From positions 434,001 through 498,000 of the forward strand of contig NZ_RBCI01000004.1 of the NCBI RefSeq assembly GCF_003628535.1: 64,000 bases of DNA. The letters are read 5' to 3'. The DNA comes from Flavisolibacter nicotianae (GTDB lineage Bacteria; Bacteroidota; Bacteroidia; Chitinophagales; Chitinophagaceae). Under the pieces are notes generated by a model. It did not search any database. It had not been told where the DNA came from and worked only from the letters and a program-made list of their open reading frames with translations. The position numbers were made by a program, and so were the translations under genes. Positions 45,700 through 53,724 of the stretch are shown here, in pieces (within the stretch, counting starts at the first letter, position 1; each line of letters opens with the position of its first letter).

Positions 45700-47277
45700 C
45701 TATTCCAGGTGCACATCAACAGGCGCTGTGCCGGCAGATTTGTTGTTGCGGATCAAAAGGATGATGGGCGCACAACAAAGCACGGCCAGGGCCACGATCC
45801 AGAAAATATTGTCGTAGCTCACCAGCGATTGTTGTTTGAATATGGACAAATTGGTCAGGTGATACGCCATCTGCCGTGCATCATCCAGGAAGTAGCCCTG
45901 GGAGGCGAAGTTTTGCGTCAGCATGTTTACGCGGTCCTGGAACGGCTCGTTGTAAATATTGGCATGTTGCAGGAGGTAGACGTCGTTGGAAGCATTGCGG
46001 TGCACCAGGATCACGTTCATCACGGCAATGCCCACAGCGCCGCCCAACTGGCGGATCATGTTGCTCAAGCCGGCTCCCTGCGGAATGTCCAGGCTTTTCA
46101 AGCCCTGCAGAGATAGCGACATGACCGGCGAAAGCATAAAGCCAATTCCAAATCCGCGCAGGATAAAAGGCCAGAAGAAGAATGCTTCGTTTGAATCGGG
46201 CGACGAAAAACTCATGATGGCAGCGAAGCCAAAAACCATCGCCGTTCCAATGAGCATGATCACCTTGGGATTGTAGCCCTTTGTCAGGAGCCGCCCGACA
46301 ATGGCCATCGACACCGCCGAAGCAAGGGCACCGGGTATCATGAAGTTACCGGTCTTTGTGGCCGTCCAACCCAACCCGATTTGCACAAAGAGCGGGAACA
46401 CGAAGACCGTTGCCAGCAAGATCATTCCCACCACGAAGTTGAGCACCGAGCCAAGCGCCAGGTTCCAGTTTTTTAGCAGCCGGAGCTTGACTGCTGCGAA
46501 TTCATAGGTCCATTCCCGCCACACGAAACCGACAAAACCGGCGGCCGCAATGATGGTGAACAGTAAAATTTCCCTGCTCTCAAACCAATCCTTGCTACTG
46601 CCCTCTTCCAGTACAAACTGCAGCGAGCCAACGGCAACGACCAACAAGCCGATCCCGGCCCAGTCGATCTTTTTCGGCTTGCTGGCACCGCGCCGGTTTG
46701 TTACATAGGTCCACGACAAATACGCCGCCAGCAGGCCAATGGGCACGTTGATGAAAAAGATCCAGTGCCAGGAATAGTTATCGGTTAAAAAGCCACCCAG
46801 TGTCGGACCAAATGTCGGTCCGAGGATCACCCCCACACCAAAGATGGCGTTGGCAATGTTGACCTTTTCGGGTGGAAAGGCTTCCACGATGATGGTTTGC
46901 GAGGTCGTCAGCAGGGCACCCCCGCCAATGCCCTGGATAAAGCGCCAGGCCACCAAACCCCAAAGTGACGTTGCCAGCCCGCAAAACAGCGAGGCAATAG
47001 TAAAAATGAGAATGGATATGGTAAAATACCGCTTCCGTCCGAAGAGGTCGCCCATCATGCCCGACAGCGGGATCATGATTACGTTTGAGATGGCATACGA
47101 GGTGACCGTCCATGCAATTTCCGTCGTTGACGCACCGATGCTGCCGCTGATTTCCCGCAGGGAAACATTGACGATAGACGTATCGATCAACTGCAGGAGA
47201 GCCGCACTGATCGCCGTTATGACAAGGACGGCCCGCTCGGCTCCCTCGGGGTATTTGATTGTTTGCTGTGCCTGCAT
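45700..47277 (-). CDS. emrB: DHA2-family MFS efflux permease (EmrB-like)
   Basis: 525 residues with about 14 membrane helices, the DHA2 topology. Conserved motifs: LQLIDTSIVNVSLREISG (helix 1, motif D1-like), GDLFGRKRYFTIS (motif A) and FQ/WRFIQGIGGGALLT (motif B), then GPTFGPTLGGFLTD (motif C, antiporter signature). It uses the proton gradient to export hydrophobic drugs through a periplasmic adaptor and TolC. It starts one base after the stop of the HlyD gene and is the last member of the efflux operon. Confidence 0.9.
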   Translation of the reverse strand: MQAQQTIKYPEGAERAVLVITAISAALLQLIDTSIVNVSLREISGSIGASTTEIAWTVTSYAISNVIMIPLSGMMGDLFGRKRYFTISILIFTIASLFCGLATSLWGLVAWRFIQGIGGGALLTTSQTIIVEAFPPEKVNIANAIFGVGVILGPTFGPTLGGFLTDNYSWHWIFFINVPIGLLAAYLSWTYVTNRRGASKPKKIDWAGIGLLVVAVGSLQFVLEEGSSKDWFESREILLFTIIAAAGFVGFVWREWTYEFAAVKLRLLKNWNLALGSVLNFVVGMILLATVFVFPLFVQIGLGWTATKTGNFMIPGALASAVSMAIVGRLLTKGYNPKVIMLIGTAMVFGFAAIMSFSSPDSNEAFFFWPFILRGFGIGFMLSPVMSLSLQGLKSLDIPQGAGLSNMIRQLGGAVGIAVMNVILVHRNASNDVYLLQHANIYNEPFQDRVNMLTQNFASQGYFLDDARQMAYHLTNLSIFKQQSLVSYDNIFWIVALAVLCCAPIILLIRNNKSAGTAPVDVHLE

Positions 47278-47278
47278 G

Positions 47279-48385
47279 TTAGTTAATTTCTATGTCTACA
47301 CTGGCACTCAGTCCCGGTGTCAGCGTAAGGTCTTTTTGCGCCGTTTTATCCAGTTTGATCCGTACCGGGATCCGTTGGGTGACTTTCACGTAGTTACCGG
47401 TTGCATTATCCGGGGGAAGCAGGGAAAATTTGGCACCTGTTGCCGCCCCGATGGATTCGACTTTTCCCGTCAGTTTCAGGGAAGGATAGGCATCGAGATC
47501 AATGTCCACTTTCTGGCCGACATGCATACGGTTCAACTGTGTTTCCTTGAAATTGGCGGTCACCCACAAATCATTCGACTCCACGGCCGAACAAACGGGT
47601 TGTCCGACCTGCAACAACTGGCCTTCTTCTACAGCTTTTTTTGACACCACGCCGTCGAATGGGGCCACGATCACGGTATAACCCAGTTGCGATTCGGCTA
47701 ACTGCAATTCGGCCAGCCGTTGCTGCACGAGGGCATTGGAAACACCCACCTGCTCTTTCTGTGCCTGCGCATTGACCTGCACACTGCCGCTTTGCGTAGC
47801 CGATGCCTGGTACTGGCGCACGGCCACTTCGTGCTGGGCACGGGCACTTTGGTATTCGGCCCTCACCGCATCCAACTGCTGTTGTGTTGCCGCCCCTTCG
47901 GTAAACATTTTCTCCACGCGGTCCACTTCTTTTTCCGCCTTGTTCAGCCGTGCGCTGGCGGCGGTGATATTGGCCTGCAAGGCCGATGCGTTCAGCGATG
48001 AAGCACTTGCACTTTGGGTTGCCGCCTGCGCCGTGACGCGGGAAACGCCGGTTTGCGCTTCGGCACTTTGCAACTGCGCCTTGGCCTGCATTAGTTTGGC
48101 CTGGTAATCCCGGTTATCGATAATCACCAGCGTATCGCCTTTCTTTACCTTTTGATTGTCTTCAAACCGTACTTCCTTTACAAAGCCCGATACTGCGCTG
48201 CGTACGGAGGTAATGGTGGCGTCGATTTGGGCGTTGTCGGTCGACTCGTGGTGCTGCCCGTGCAGCCAGGCCCTAAGGCCAAAAAAGCCGGCAACCAGTA
48301 CCACAGCGCCGATAATCAGCAAGCGTGAATAATTCTTCTTGCCCGGTGTTTCTCTAAGAGAGGTTTCTTTGCTTTTCGTTTCCAT
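47279..48385 (-). CDS. emrA: HlyD/EmrA-family periplasmic adaptor
   Basis: 368 residues. A single N-terminal membrane helix (LLIIGAVVLVAGFFGL, about residues 24-40) anchors the protein. The biotinyl-lipoyl half-motifs flank a long Ala/Gln-rich coiled coil (about 100-220): SGFVKEVRFEDNQKVKKGD and APFDGVVSKKAVEEGQLLQV. A beta-barrel domain follows, ending PGLSASVDIEIN. It bridges the inner-membrane permease and the TolC protein. It lies 23 bp after the TolC gene and one base before the permease gene, in a single operon. Confidence 0.9.
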   Translation of the reverse strand: METKSKETSLRETPGKKNYSRLLIIGAVVLVAGFFGLRAWLHGQHHESTDNAQIDATITSVRSAVSGFVKEVRFEDNQKVKKGDTLVIIDNRDYQAKLMQAKAQLQSAEAQTGVSRVTAQAATQSASASSLNASALQANITAASARLNKAEKEVDRVEKMFTEGAATQQQLDAVRAEYQSARAQHEVAVRQYQASATQSGSVQVNAQAQKEQVGVSNALVQQRLAELQLAESQLGYTVIVAPFDGVVSKKAVEEGQLLQVGQPVCSAVESNDLWVTANFKETQLNRMHVGQKVDIDLDAYPSLKLTGKVESIGAATGAKFSLLPPDNATGNYVKVTQRIPVRIKLDKTAQKDLTLTPGLSASVDIEIN

Positions 48386-48408
48386 TTTTGTATTGAAATT
48401 GAATTCGG

Positions 48409-49695
48409 TTAATATCCCAATAACGTATTGTATTGTGCTTTGGCAATGGCCAGTTGCACCTGGTGAAGGGTGAGGTTCAACTGCGCCGCATTTTGTGCGT
48501 TTAACTCCTGCAGGTATTCCGTGGAGGTGATCACGCCGTTTGCCAACTGGCTGGCAGCTGCCCGGATGATCTCCTGCCTGTTTTTGACGATCTGCGCATC
48601 CTTCGAGATGATGCTTTGGTATTTTTCAATCTCCGCCGTTTTTTCCGTTAACGAGGCCTGCAGATTCTGGTTGAACGTCTCCTGCTGGCTGTTGACGATC
48701 TCTTTGTTCAGGTCTATGATCTTTTGTTGCTTGGATTGGGTGAAGAGATTGTTCAAATTCCAGCTCAGCCCCAGACCGCCGATGCCATAGGTCCGAAGGT
48801 TTGTATTTAAGAAATTGTAACCCGGCCGTCCGTAAAAGCCCTGCCCGAAGACATAGAGATTTGGATGCGATTCTTTTTTCAGCAGTTCGGAACGGATTTC
48901 GAGAACATTGCGCTGCGCTTCAAACAACTTCAACTCGGGCCGGTTTGCAGCCTGCCCCGTCATCATTCCATCCGACAACTGCATCCGCGTTGTTTCACCT
49001 ACGGCTAACCCGGTTAAAATCGCCAATTCACCGGTCAACCCTTTTACGGTGGCATTGATGTCGTCGATGCGTTGCTGCGTGGCCAGGATTTCGGATTCTA
49101 AAACGAGTTGATTGCTTTTTAAAACGGCACCATTGGCGACACCAACCGCCACTTTTTTCCGTTGCGAATCCAGATCCAGCAACCGAAGTTTGAGAATGCC
49201 CAGGTTTTCGCTTTGCAATGAGGCATTGCCCATCAGGTTTGTCACCCGTTCACGCAGCCGCTGCAAATCAACGTCCACCTGCGACAAACCAATGGCGGTC
49301 TGCGCCTGTTCCAGTTGCCTGCGGGTTCTTACAGTGCCAAACTGCGTCAGCGGAAGCCGCATTTCCAGTCCAATGTTATAGTTATCGGGTTTCTGCCCCA
49401 GGCCTTTTGGCAGGCCCGGCATATCCAGCGACGTCACCTCGCTCTGGTAGGTTGCCTGTCCCGTTGCATTTACCTGCGGATAAAGCGATGCATCGAGCAG
49501 CTTTTGATTTTCCCTGCCCGCTTCTTCCAGTAGTGACTTTTGCTTCAGGGAAGGATAATTTTCCTCTGCGTTGGAAAGTGCCTCGCTGAGTGTCAGCAGC
49601 TTTTGCTGGGCATTTCCTGCCAGGCTGGCTGCGCCGAGGAACATACAGAGTAACACGGTTTTCAGTTTCATTTGTTTCATCTTGCTTTGTTTCAT
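48409..49695 (-). CDS. TolC-family outer-membrane efflux protein
   Basis: 428 residues with a signal peptide; in-frame ATGs at 49695, 49680 and 49671 are all possible starts, the last giving MKLKTVLLCMFLGAASLAGN. The mature protein has the repeated TolC pattern: LTLSEALSNAEENYPSLKQK near the start and a second half beginning RPELKLFEAQRNVLEIRSEL. Long helices end with TSTEYLQELNAQNAAQLNLT. TolC trimers form the outer-membrane duct. It is the first structural gene after marR (67-bp gap, with a candidate operator). Confidence 0.9.
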   Translation of the reverse strand: MKQSKMKQMKLKTVLLCMFLGAASLAGNAQQKLLTLSEALSNAEENYPSLKQKSLLEEAGRENQKLLDASLYPQVNATGQATYQSEVTSLDMPGLPKGLGQKPDNYNIGLEMRLPLTQFGTVRTRRQLEQAQTAIGLSQVDVDLQRLRERVTNLMGNASLQSENLGILKLRLLDLDSQRKKVAVGVANGAVLKSNQLVLESEILATQQRIDDINATVKGLTGELAILTGLAVGETTRMQLSDGMMTGQAANRPELKLFEAQRNVLEIRSELLKKESHPNLYVFGQGFYGRPGYNFLNTNLRTYGIGGLGLSWNLNNLFTQSKQQKIIDLNKEIVNSQQETFNQNLQASLTEKTAEIEKYQSIISKDAQIVKNRQEIIRAAASQLANGVITSTEYLQELNAQNAAQLNLTLHQVQLAIAKAQYNTLLGY

Positions 49696-49723
49696 CTACC
49701 ATCAAAAGGCCAAGTAGTAAAAC

Positions 49724-49738
49724 ACTTAATCGTTAAAC
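49724..49738. promoter_or_regulatory. Candidate MarR operator upstream of the tolC gene
   Basis: ACTTAATCGTTAAAC, with the core TTAATcGTTAAA. It matches the site upstream of marR (50240-50254, core TTAATaGTTAAA) in 11 of 12 core bases. It lies about 30 bp before the tolC-family ATG. Confidence 0.5.
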
Positions 49739-49762
49739 ATTTTACTATTTAGCCAAATTTTT

Positions 49763-50218
49763 TTAGCTGTGCGCCGAAGGATTTAGGTTCGACTGTATTT
49801 TTTCAAACAACAGAATGCCATCCTTAATCAACTGCACGGGGATGTCTTTTCCGGCTACGGTATACATCTCGTCGATCCAGGGCAGGATGACTGCCTGCAG
49901 CCGGCTGCCTTCGGGCAGAAGGGTAATGATCTTATTCCGGCGATCGTTGGGATCTTCAAAACGCTGCACCAGCTTTCGTTTGGACAGGTTGTCGATCAGG
50001 TAGGTCAGGCTGGCCTTGTCCTTGTGCAGCAAATTGGCCAGTTCCTGCTGGTTCACCCCGTCTTTTTTCCACAACTCGATCAGGACCTGCAGCATTTCGA
50101 AGGTCAGGTCGATATTGCTTTCCTTGAGCTTGTTCCGCAAAAAGGATTTGAACTCCAGCATGGCCTTTCGCATGGACATTGTAAAGGCCGATAAGGTATC
50201 GTTTTTTGTCATTGCCAT
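49763..50218 (-). CDS. MarR-family transcriptional regulator of the efflux operon
   Basis: 151 residues. Central winged helix: VNQQELANLLHKDKASLTYL (recognition region), LIDNLSKRKLVQRFEDPND and the wing DRRNKIITLLPEGSR, the DxRxxxxxLT-like MarR hallmark. Helices at both ends form the dimer. MarR proteins usually repress their own operon and release DNA when bound by phenolic or drug-like ligands. Two starts are possible (50218, 50212); the promoter would give a very short leader. The palindrome between its promoter elements and the copy before the tolC gene point to autorepression. Confidence 0.88.
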   Translation of the reverse strand: MAMTKNDTLSAFTMSMRKAMLEFKSFLRNKLKESNIDLTFEMLQVLIELWKKDGVNQQELANLLHKDKASLTYLIDNLSKRKLVQRFEDPNDRRNKIITLLPEGSRLQAVILPWIDEMYTVAGKDIPVQLIKDGILLFEKIQSNLNPSAHS

Positions 50219-50228
50219 AAACAGGACA

Positions 50229-50260
50229 CAAAGTTAAGCATTTAATAGTTAAATATCAAA
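50229..50260 (-). promoter_or_regulatory. marR promoter with embedded palindromic operator
   Basis: On the minus strand TTTG (50260-50257), a 20-bp spacer and TAACTTTG (50236-50229) form a full Bacteroidota promoter. The spacer contains the perfect inverted repeat ATTTAA-CTA-TTAAAT (50240-50254), well placed to block RNA polymerase when bound. Confidence 0.65.
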
Positions 50261-50469
50261 CCAATTTGAATTTTTTTCTATTAGCCGGCCATCGAACCGG
50301 CCCTGACTGCTTCGAACGGGACCGGGAAAGGCCCAGTTTGGCCGGCCGGCTTTGCTCATCGGTCCTGCCTTTTTCCGCTATTTAAATTCGATGAAACGTT
50401 TCCCTTCCCTTTTGCTAAAATTCACCGGGATGTTCTGTTCCGTTTTGGATTTCCGTATGTTTGTCGACG

Positions 50470-50634
50470 ATGACAGGTCAACAAAACAAGATACATCACA
50501 CGCATCCGGTCGAGTTCGTGATTCTCGATATGAGTGATTGTTACACCTGGTCGTTCCCGGAGTTTCTTCCTTTTTGCCCTCAACTGTACTATTTCTCCAG
50601 TTTTAAGGACTTTAAAACATCGGCCCAAGCCTAA
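50470..50634 (+). CDS. Small protein, 54 aa, ending inside a terminator stem
   Basis: An ATG at 50470 opens 54 codons (MTGQQNKIHHTHPVEFVILD, then SDCYTWSFPEFLPFCPQLYY, ending TSAQA). It is rich in Phe, Tyr and Pro with two Cys and a His cluster at the start. A TATGTTTG (50456-50463) lies 6 bp upstream and fits the -7 consensus, which would make the message almost leaderless. The stop codon lies at the top of the left arm of the terminator at 50624-50659. The family is not recognised. Confidence 0.45.
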   Translation: MTGQQNKIHHTHPVEFVILDMSDCYTWSFPEFLPFCPQLYYFSSFKDFKTSAQA

Positions 50635-50659
50635 CCATCCGCAAGGCTTGGGATTTTTT
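50624..50659 (+). terminator. Terminator downstream of the 54-residue gene
   Basis: Stem CCCAAGCCT / AGGCTTGGG, 11-nt loop, then A and six Ts. A strong plus-strand terminator here implies a transcribed unit upstream, which supports the short gene at 50470. Confidence 0.8.
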
Positions 50660-50702
50660 GCATTTGACTTCTTTCCGTCATTCATCCATTAAATCATTTG
50701 CA

Positions 50703-50882
50703 ATGCGCAGAAATCAAAAACAGATTTCAGTACGCGGCATGGCGGTCGTTTGGTTTGTACTTCTCAACACCATTGTTTTGGAGCAGGGATTTGTTTCAAA
50801 CCACGGTTGGTATAAACTCATACCTGTCACCTTTCCGCTGTTGCTGATTTCAATCCTTCCTTACATAAAAAAATCTGTCTAA
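50703..50882 (+). CDS. Small two-helix membrane protein, 59 aa
   Basis: From the ATG at 50703: MRRNQKQISVRGMAVVWFVL, then a second hydrophobic stretch (LIPVTFPLLLISILPYI) and a basic end KKSV. Two membrane helices joined by a short loop (EQGFVSNHGWYK) are likely. An upstream ATG at 50658 is in frame but lies within the preceding terminator tail. It is followed after 46 bp by the next small gene. A CATCATC / GATGATG hairpin (50886-50904) lies between them. Function unknown. Confidence 0.5.
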   Translation: MRRNQKQISVRGMAVVWFVLLNTIVLEQGFVSNHGWYKLIPVTFPLLLISILPYIKKSV

Positions 50883-50928
50883 GCATCATCCCGGTGATGA
50901 TGAATCCATCACCTCAAAAATTGAGTCT

Positions 50929-51450
50929 ATGTCGACACTACTTGTAGCATCCATCCTGGTTGCCCTCGTTGCAGCCGTTTGCTTTATGCTTGTTCATCTT
51001 GATAACAAACAAAAACGCAAGGCCATGAACCATCTACTTGACCAGTTTAGCCAGGCAGGCTCGCTTCTTCAGTTTACATTCTCGAGCCAGGAAATCCTCA
51101 AAGACGCCATCCTTGGCCTGGATGGTGCACGGCGAAAACTTGTTGTGGTGAAACGCAGCAGCGAAAACGTGTACAACACGCTGGTCATTGACCTTTTCGC
51201 GGTCAACCGCTGTTCAGTGAAAAAGCAATACGGCACCATCAACAGCGGCGAATTAAAAACCAGGAAGCCGGAACAATATCTGGAAGAAATTGTACTCCAT
51301 TTTGAAGTCGCCTACAAAGAGCCGGTAGAAATTGTTTTTTATAAACATTTTGACAATCATCTCACCGAGATTGCCGAACTGGAAGCGAAAGCAAAACAGT
51401 GGGAAACGATCCTTTCAAAAATGATTGCCCCGTTGAAGAAAACAGCCTAA
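50929..51450 (+). CDS. Single-pass membrane protein of unknown function
   Basis: 173 residues. One N-terminal helix (LLVASILVALVAAVCFMLV, about residues 4-22) is followed by a cytoplasmic domain of about 150 residues with mixed alpha/beta content (LQFTFSSQEILKDAILGLDG, RKLVVVKRSSENVYNTLVID) and a Glu/Lys-rich C-terminal helix (EIAELEAKAKQWETIL). No catalytic motif was seen and the family is not recognised. It ends 22 bp before a strong terminator and probably forms a unit with the 59-residue gene upstream. Confidence 0.55.
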   Translation: MSTLLVASILVALVAAVCFMLVHLDNKQKRKAMNHLLDQFSQAGSLLQFTFSSQEILKDAILGLDGARRKLVVVKRSSENVYNTLVIDLFAVNRCSVKKQYGTINSGELKTRKPEQYLEEIVLHFEVAYKEPVEIVFYKHFDNHLTEIAELEAKAKQWETILSKMIAPLKKTA

Positions 51451-51472
51451 CGGGTTTGCCGTTGTCGTTGCG

Positions 51473-51501
51473 AATCCCCTGCAGGCGCAGGGGATTTTTT
51501 T
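51473..51501 (+). terminator. Strong terminator after the 173-residue gene
   Basis: Perfect stem AATCCCCTGC / GCAGGGGATT with loop AGGC and a 7-T tract. Confidence 0.9.
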
Positions 51502-51643
51502 CCGAGCAATTAGTTGCAAAATGACAGGGCAGGTTTTCGCAGTCGTCCGGAAGGTTAAAACCAACCTGGAGACCTCCTACCAGTGAAAAAAAATTGTACA
51601 AGCGGACACTTCTCCTGGCTACAGGCAGGGAAGTTTCTTCATT

Positions 51644-53671
51644 TCATCGGCGTATCAGGGGGAACTGGGAAATGTGCAGGTTGGTGCAGCCATAGGGAAT
51701 TAAGACAATCTGCTCTGTTTCTTTTTCTGTTTCCAACCCGTTCGTTATGCTGTAGGGAATGGGGCCTGTCATTCCGTTGTAAAGTCCCCACGACGGGATT
51801 CGCCTGGCCGCTGCCCGTAGTTCAACCGGGGCATTCTCCGGGTTCCAGGGAAACGCGGCCACCTCTCCTTTTTTTGTCACGGTAATTGCAGTCTCCAGTT
51901 TGCCGGTCGGTACCTGAATCAAACCATAGTTCCAGGGTGACCGGGGATAAACCTCGTCATAACTTTCGCCGTATTCAACCGGGTCTTTTTCATTTTTGAT
52001 TTTTTTCCACTCTTCTTCCATCTTCAATGCATAGACCAATGGGCCGCGTTCGACGGAAACCGCGTTTTCGTACCAGGTGTTTTGAAACAGGTGCATCGGT
52101 AACTGCAGTTCCACCACATCCCCGGCCTTCCATTCCCTGCTGATTTTTACAATGGAATTGCCGGCAGCTTCCTGGTACTTGGCTCCATTGATTTTGACAA
52201 CCGCATTTTTACACCATTGCGGAATGCGAAGATGAAACGGGAAGGCAACCGCTTTCTTTTTGCCTGCCATGGTCAGCGTAAACCGGATCGCCTCCTCAAA
52301 AGGATAGGCAGTTTCCTCGCTGATGGAAATTGCGGTTCCGTCGCCCACAAAAGCATTCACCTCGCTGGGTGCGTAAAGCAACGCTGCCACCCCGGCATCC
52401 GGTGTTGCATACCATAAATTCTGGGTAAATTTTGGCCAGCCCTGGTGCATGTTGGACGTGCAGCAGGGATAGCCCGTCAGCAGGCCGTAACAAACATCGG
52501 TGCCGCCATGGTTCTGGTCAAAATTGCGTGTCTGCCGGGTCATCATTACCTGGTTGGCCTGCTGAAAATATTGTCGTGCCATGAAATCGTCGGTAACCTG
52601 CGCCGGCAGCGCATTAAAGGCGATCTTTTCCAGTTGATCGGCATAGGCCACATTGCCAGTGATGCCCAGCATGCCTTCCAGCGAAAACATCATCTCCACT
52701 GCCGAGCAGAGTTCGGAACCCTGCGTTGGATTGTTGCCGTGCAACGCTTCGTCGCCGCCATACATGCCATGCGCCATGCCGTTGTACTTGCGCAAATCAG
52801 CAAGGCTTTTGTTGGTTGCGTCAATGTACTTCTGCTCGGGATGATGCTGGTAGTAAACAAGCGGCTCTTTCATACCCTGGGCCAGGTTGACACAATGGAT
52901 GCTGCCTTCCCGGGAGAGCAGGTCAGTGTTCAAAAATGCATTGGTGTAGTCGAAGGTTTGCTGGTGGATTAAGTCGCCGAGTTCCAGTAAAAACGGATCA
53001 CCCGTGATGTTGTAAAGCCAGTACACCACCTGCAGGTTATCGCCACCCCTGTAGCGGGCCCAAAAGGTCCAGTGATCCAGCGGGTTTTTGGGCAACTCTT
53101 TTAACTGGTACCGGAAATACCTGGTCATCAGGTTGATGACCCGTTTATCACCGGTTGCAGAATAATACTGCTTCAGCACTTTCAGCATGACCATCTTTGG
53201 CCACCAATCGCGGCTGTTGTCACGCTGAATGCCTCTTTCGTACGGATAATCTTTCGACGGACCAAAATAGCCGTCGGGCTGCTGGCTATTGAGGGCCCAT
53301 TCGATCCAGGGTTTTGCTTTTGCAATAAGTTCCCGGTCGTTTAAAATATATGCCAGCGGCACCAGCCCGTCGATCCAATAGGGTCCTCTCTCCCACTGGT
53401 CGCCGTCGCCACCGAGCCAGCCGTTGCGCTGGTTCATCACCAGGGGATAAAGTTTGTCCAGGTTTCCGGTTGCCCCAGCCTTTTGGCGGAGCAGCATTTC
53501 TCTGAGCCAGCCCTGTGGTTTGATGGCACCCAACGGCAATTCGATATAGGGATTTTGCCGCAACGGGGCACGGCTGGCTACATAGCCCTGGAAGGCAATG
53601 GCCTTGTTTGCCGTTTTCACCTGTGCCATCACCGGTGATGAAATCAAAAGGGCATACAGAAGAAATTTCAT
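51644..53671 (-). CDS. GH127-type beta-L-arabinofuranosidase-like protein (DUF1680)
   Basis: 675 residues with a signal peptide (MKFLLYALLISSPVMA). The body is the (alpha/alpha)6 barrel of GH127: IKPQGWLREMLLRQKAGATG, GPYWIDGLVPLAYILND, then GSELCSAVEMMFS (the region of the acid Glu) and YPCCTSNMHQGWPKF, where the Cys pair and Asn match the catalytic-Cys/zinc area of HypBA1-like enzymes. A C-terminal beta domain ends LHISQFPLIRR. GH127 enzymes release L-arabinofuranose; some DUF1680 members have other specificities. It is the last gene of the minus-strand glycan locus, 53 bp after the GH125 gene. Confidence 0.85.
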   Translation of the reverse strand: MKFLLYALLISSPVMAQVKTANKAIAFQGYVASRAPLRQNPYIELPLGAIKPQGWLREMLLRQKAGATGNLDKLYPLVMNQRNGWLGGDGDQWERGPYWIDGLVPLAYILNDRELIAKAKPWIEWALNSQQPDGYFGPSKDYPYERGIQRDNSRDWWPKMVMLKVLKQYYSATGDKRVINLMTRYFRYQLKELPKNPLDHWTFWARYRGGDNLQVVYWLYNITGDPFLLELGDLIHQQTFDYTNAFLNTDLLSREGSIHCVNLAQGMKEPLVYYQHHPEQKYIDATNKSLADLRKYNGMAHGMYGGDEALHGNNPTQGSELCSAVEMMFSLEGMLGITGNVAYADQLEKIAFNALPAQVTDDFMARQYFQQANQVMMTRQTRNFDQNHGGTDVCYGLLTGYPCCTSNMHQGWPKFTQNLWYATPDAGVAALLYAPSEVNAFVGDGTAISISEETAYPFEEAIRFTLTMAGKKKAVAFPFHLRIPQWCKNAVVKINGAKYQEAAGNSIVKISREWKAGDVVELQLPMHLFQNTWYENAVSVERGPLVYALKMEEEWKKIKNEKDPVEYGESYDEVYPRSPWNYGLIQVPTGKLETAITVTKKGEVAAFPWNPENAPVELRAAARRIPSWGLYNGMTGPIPYSITNGLETEKETEQIVLIPYGCTNLHISQFPLIRR

Positions 53672-53724
53672 TTGTCTGCTGTTTCTTTTATTCGCAAGGT
53701 TGGCTCTTTATTCATGCTGCTTTA

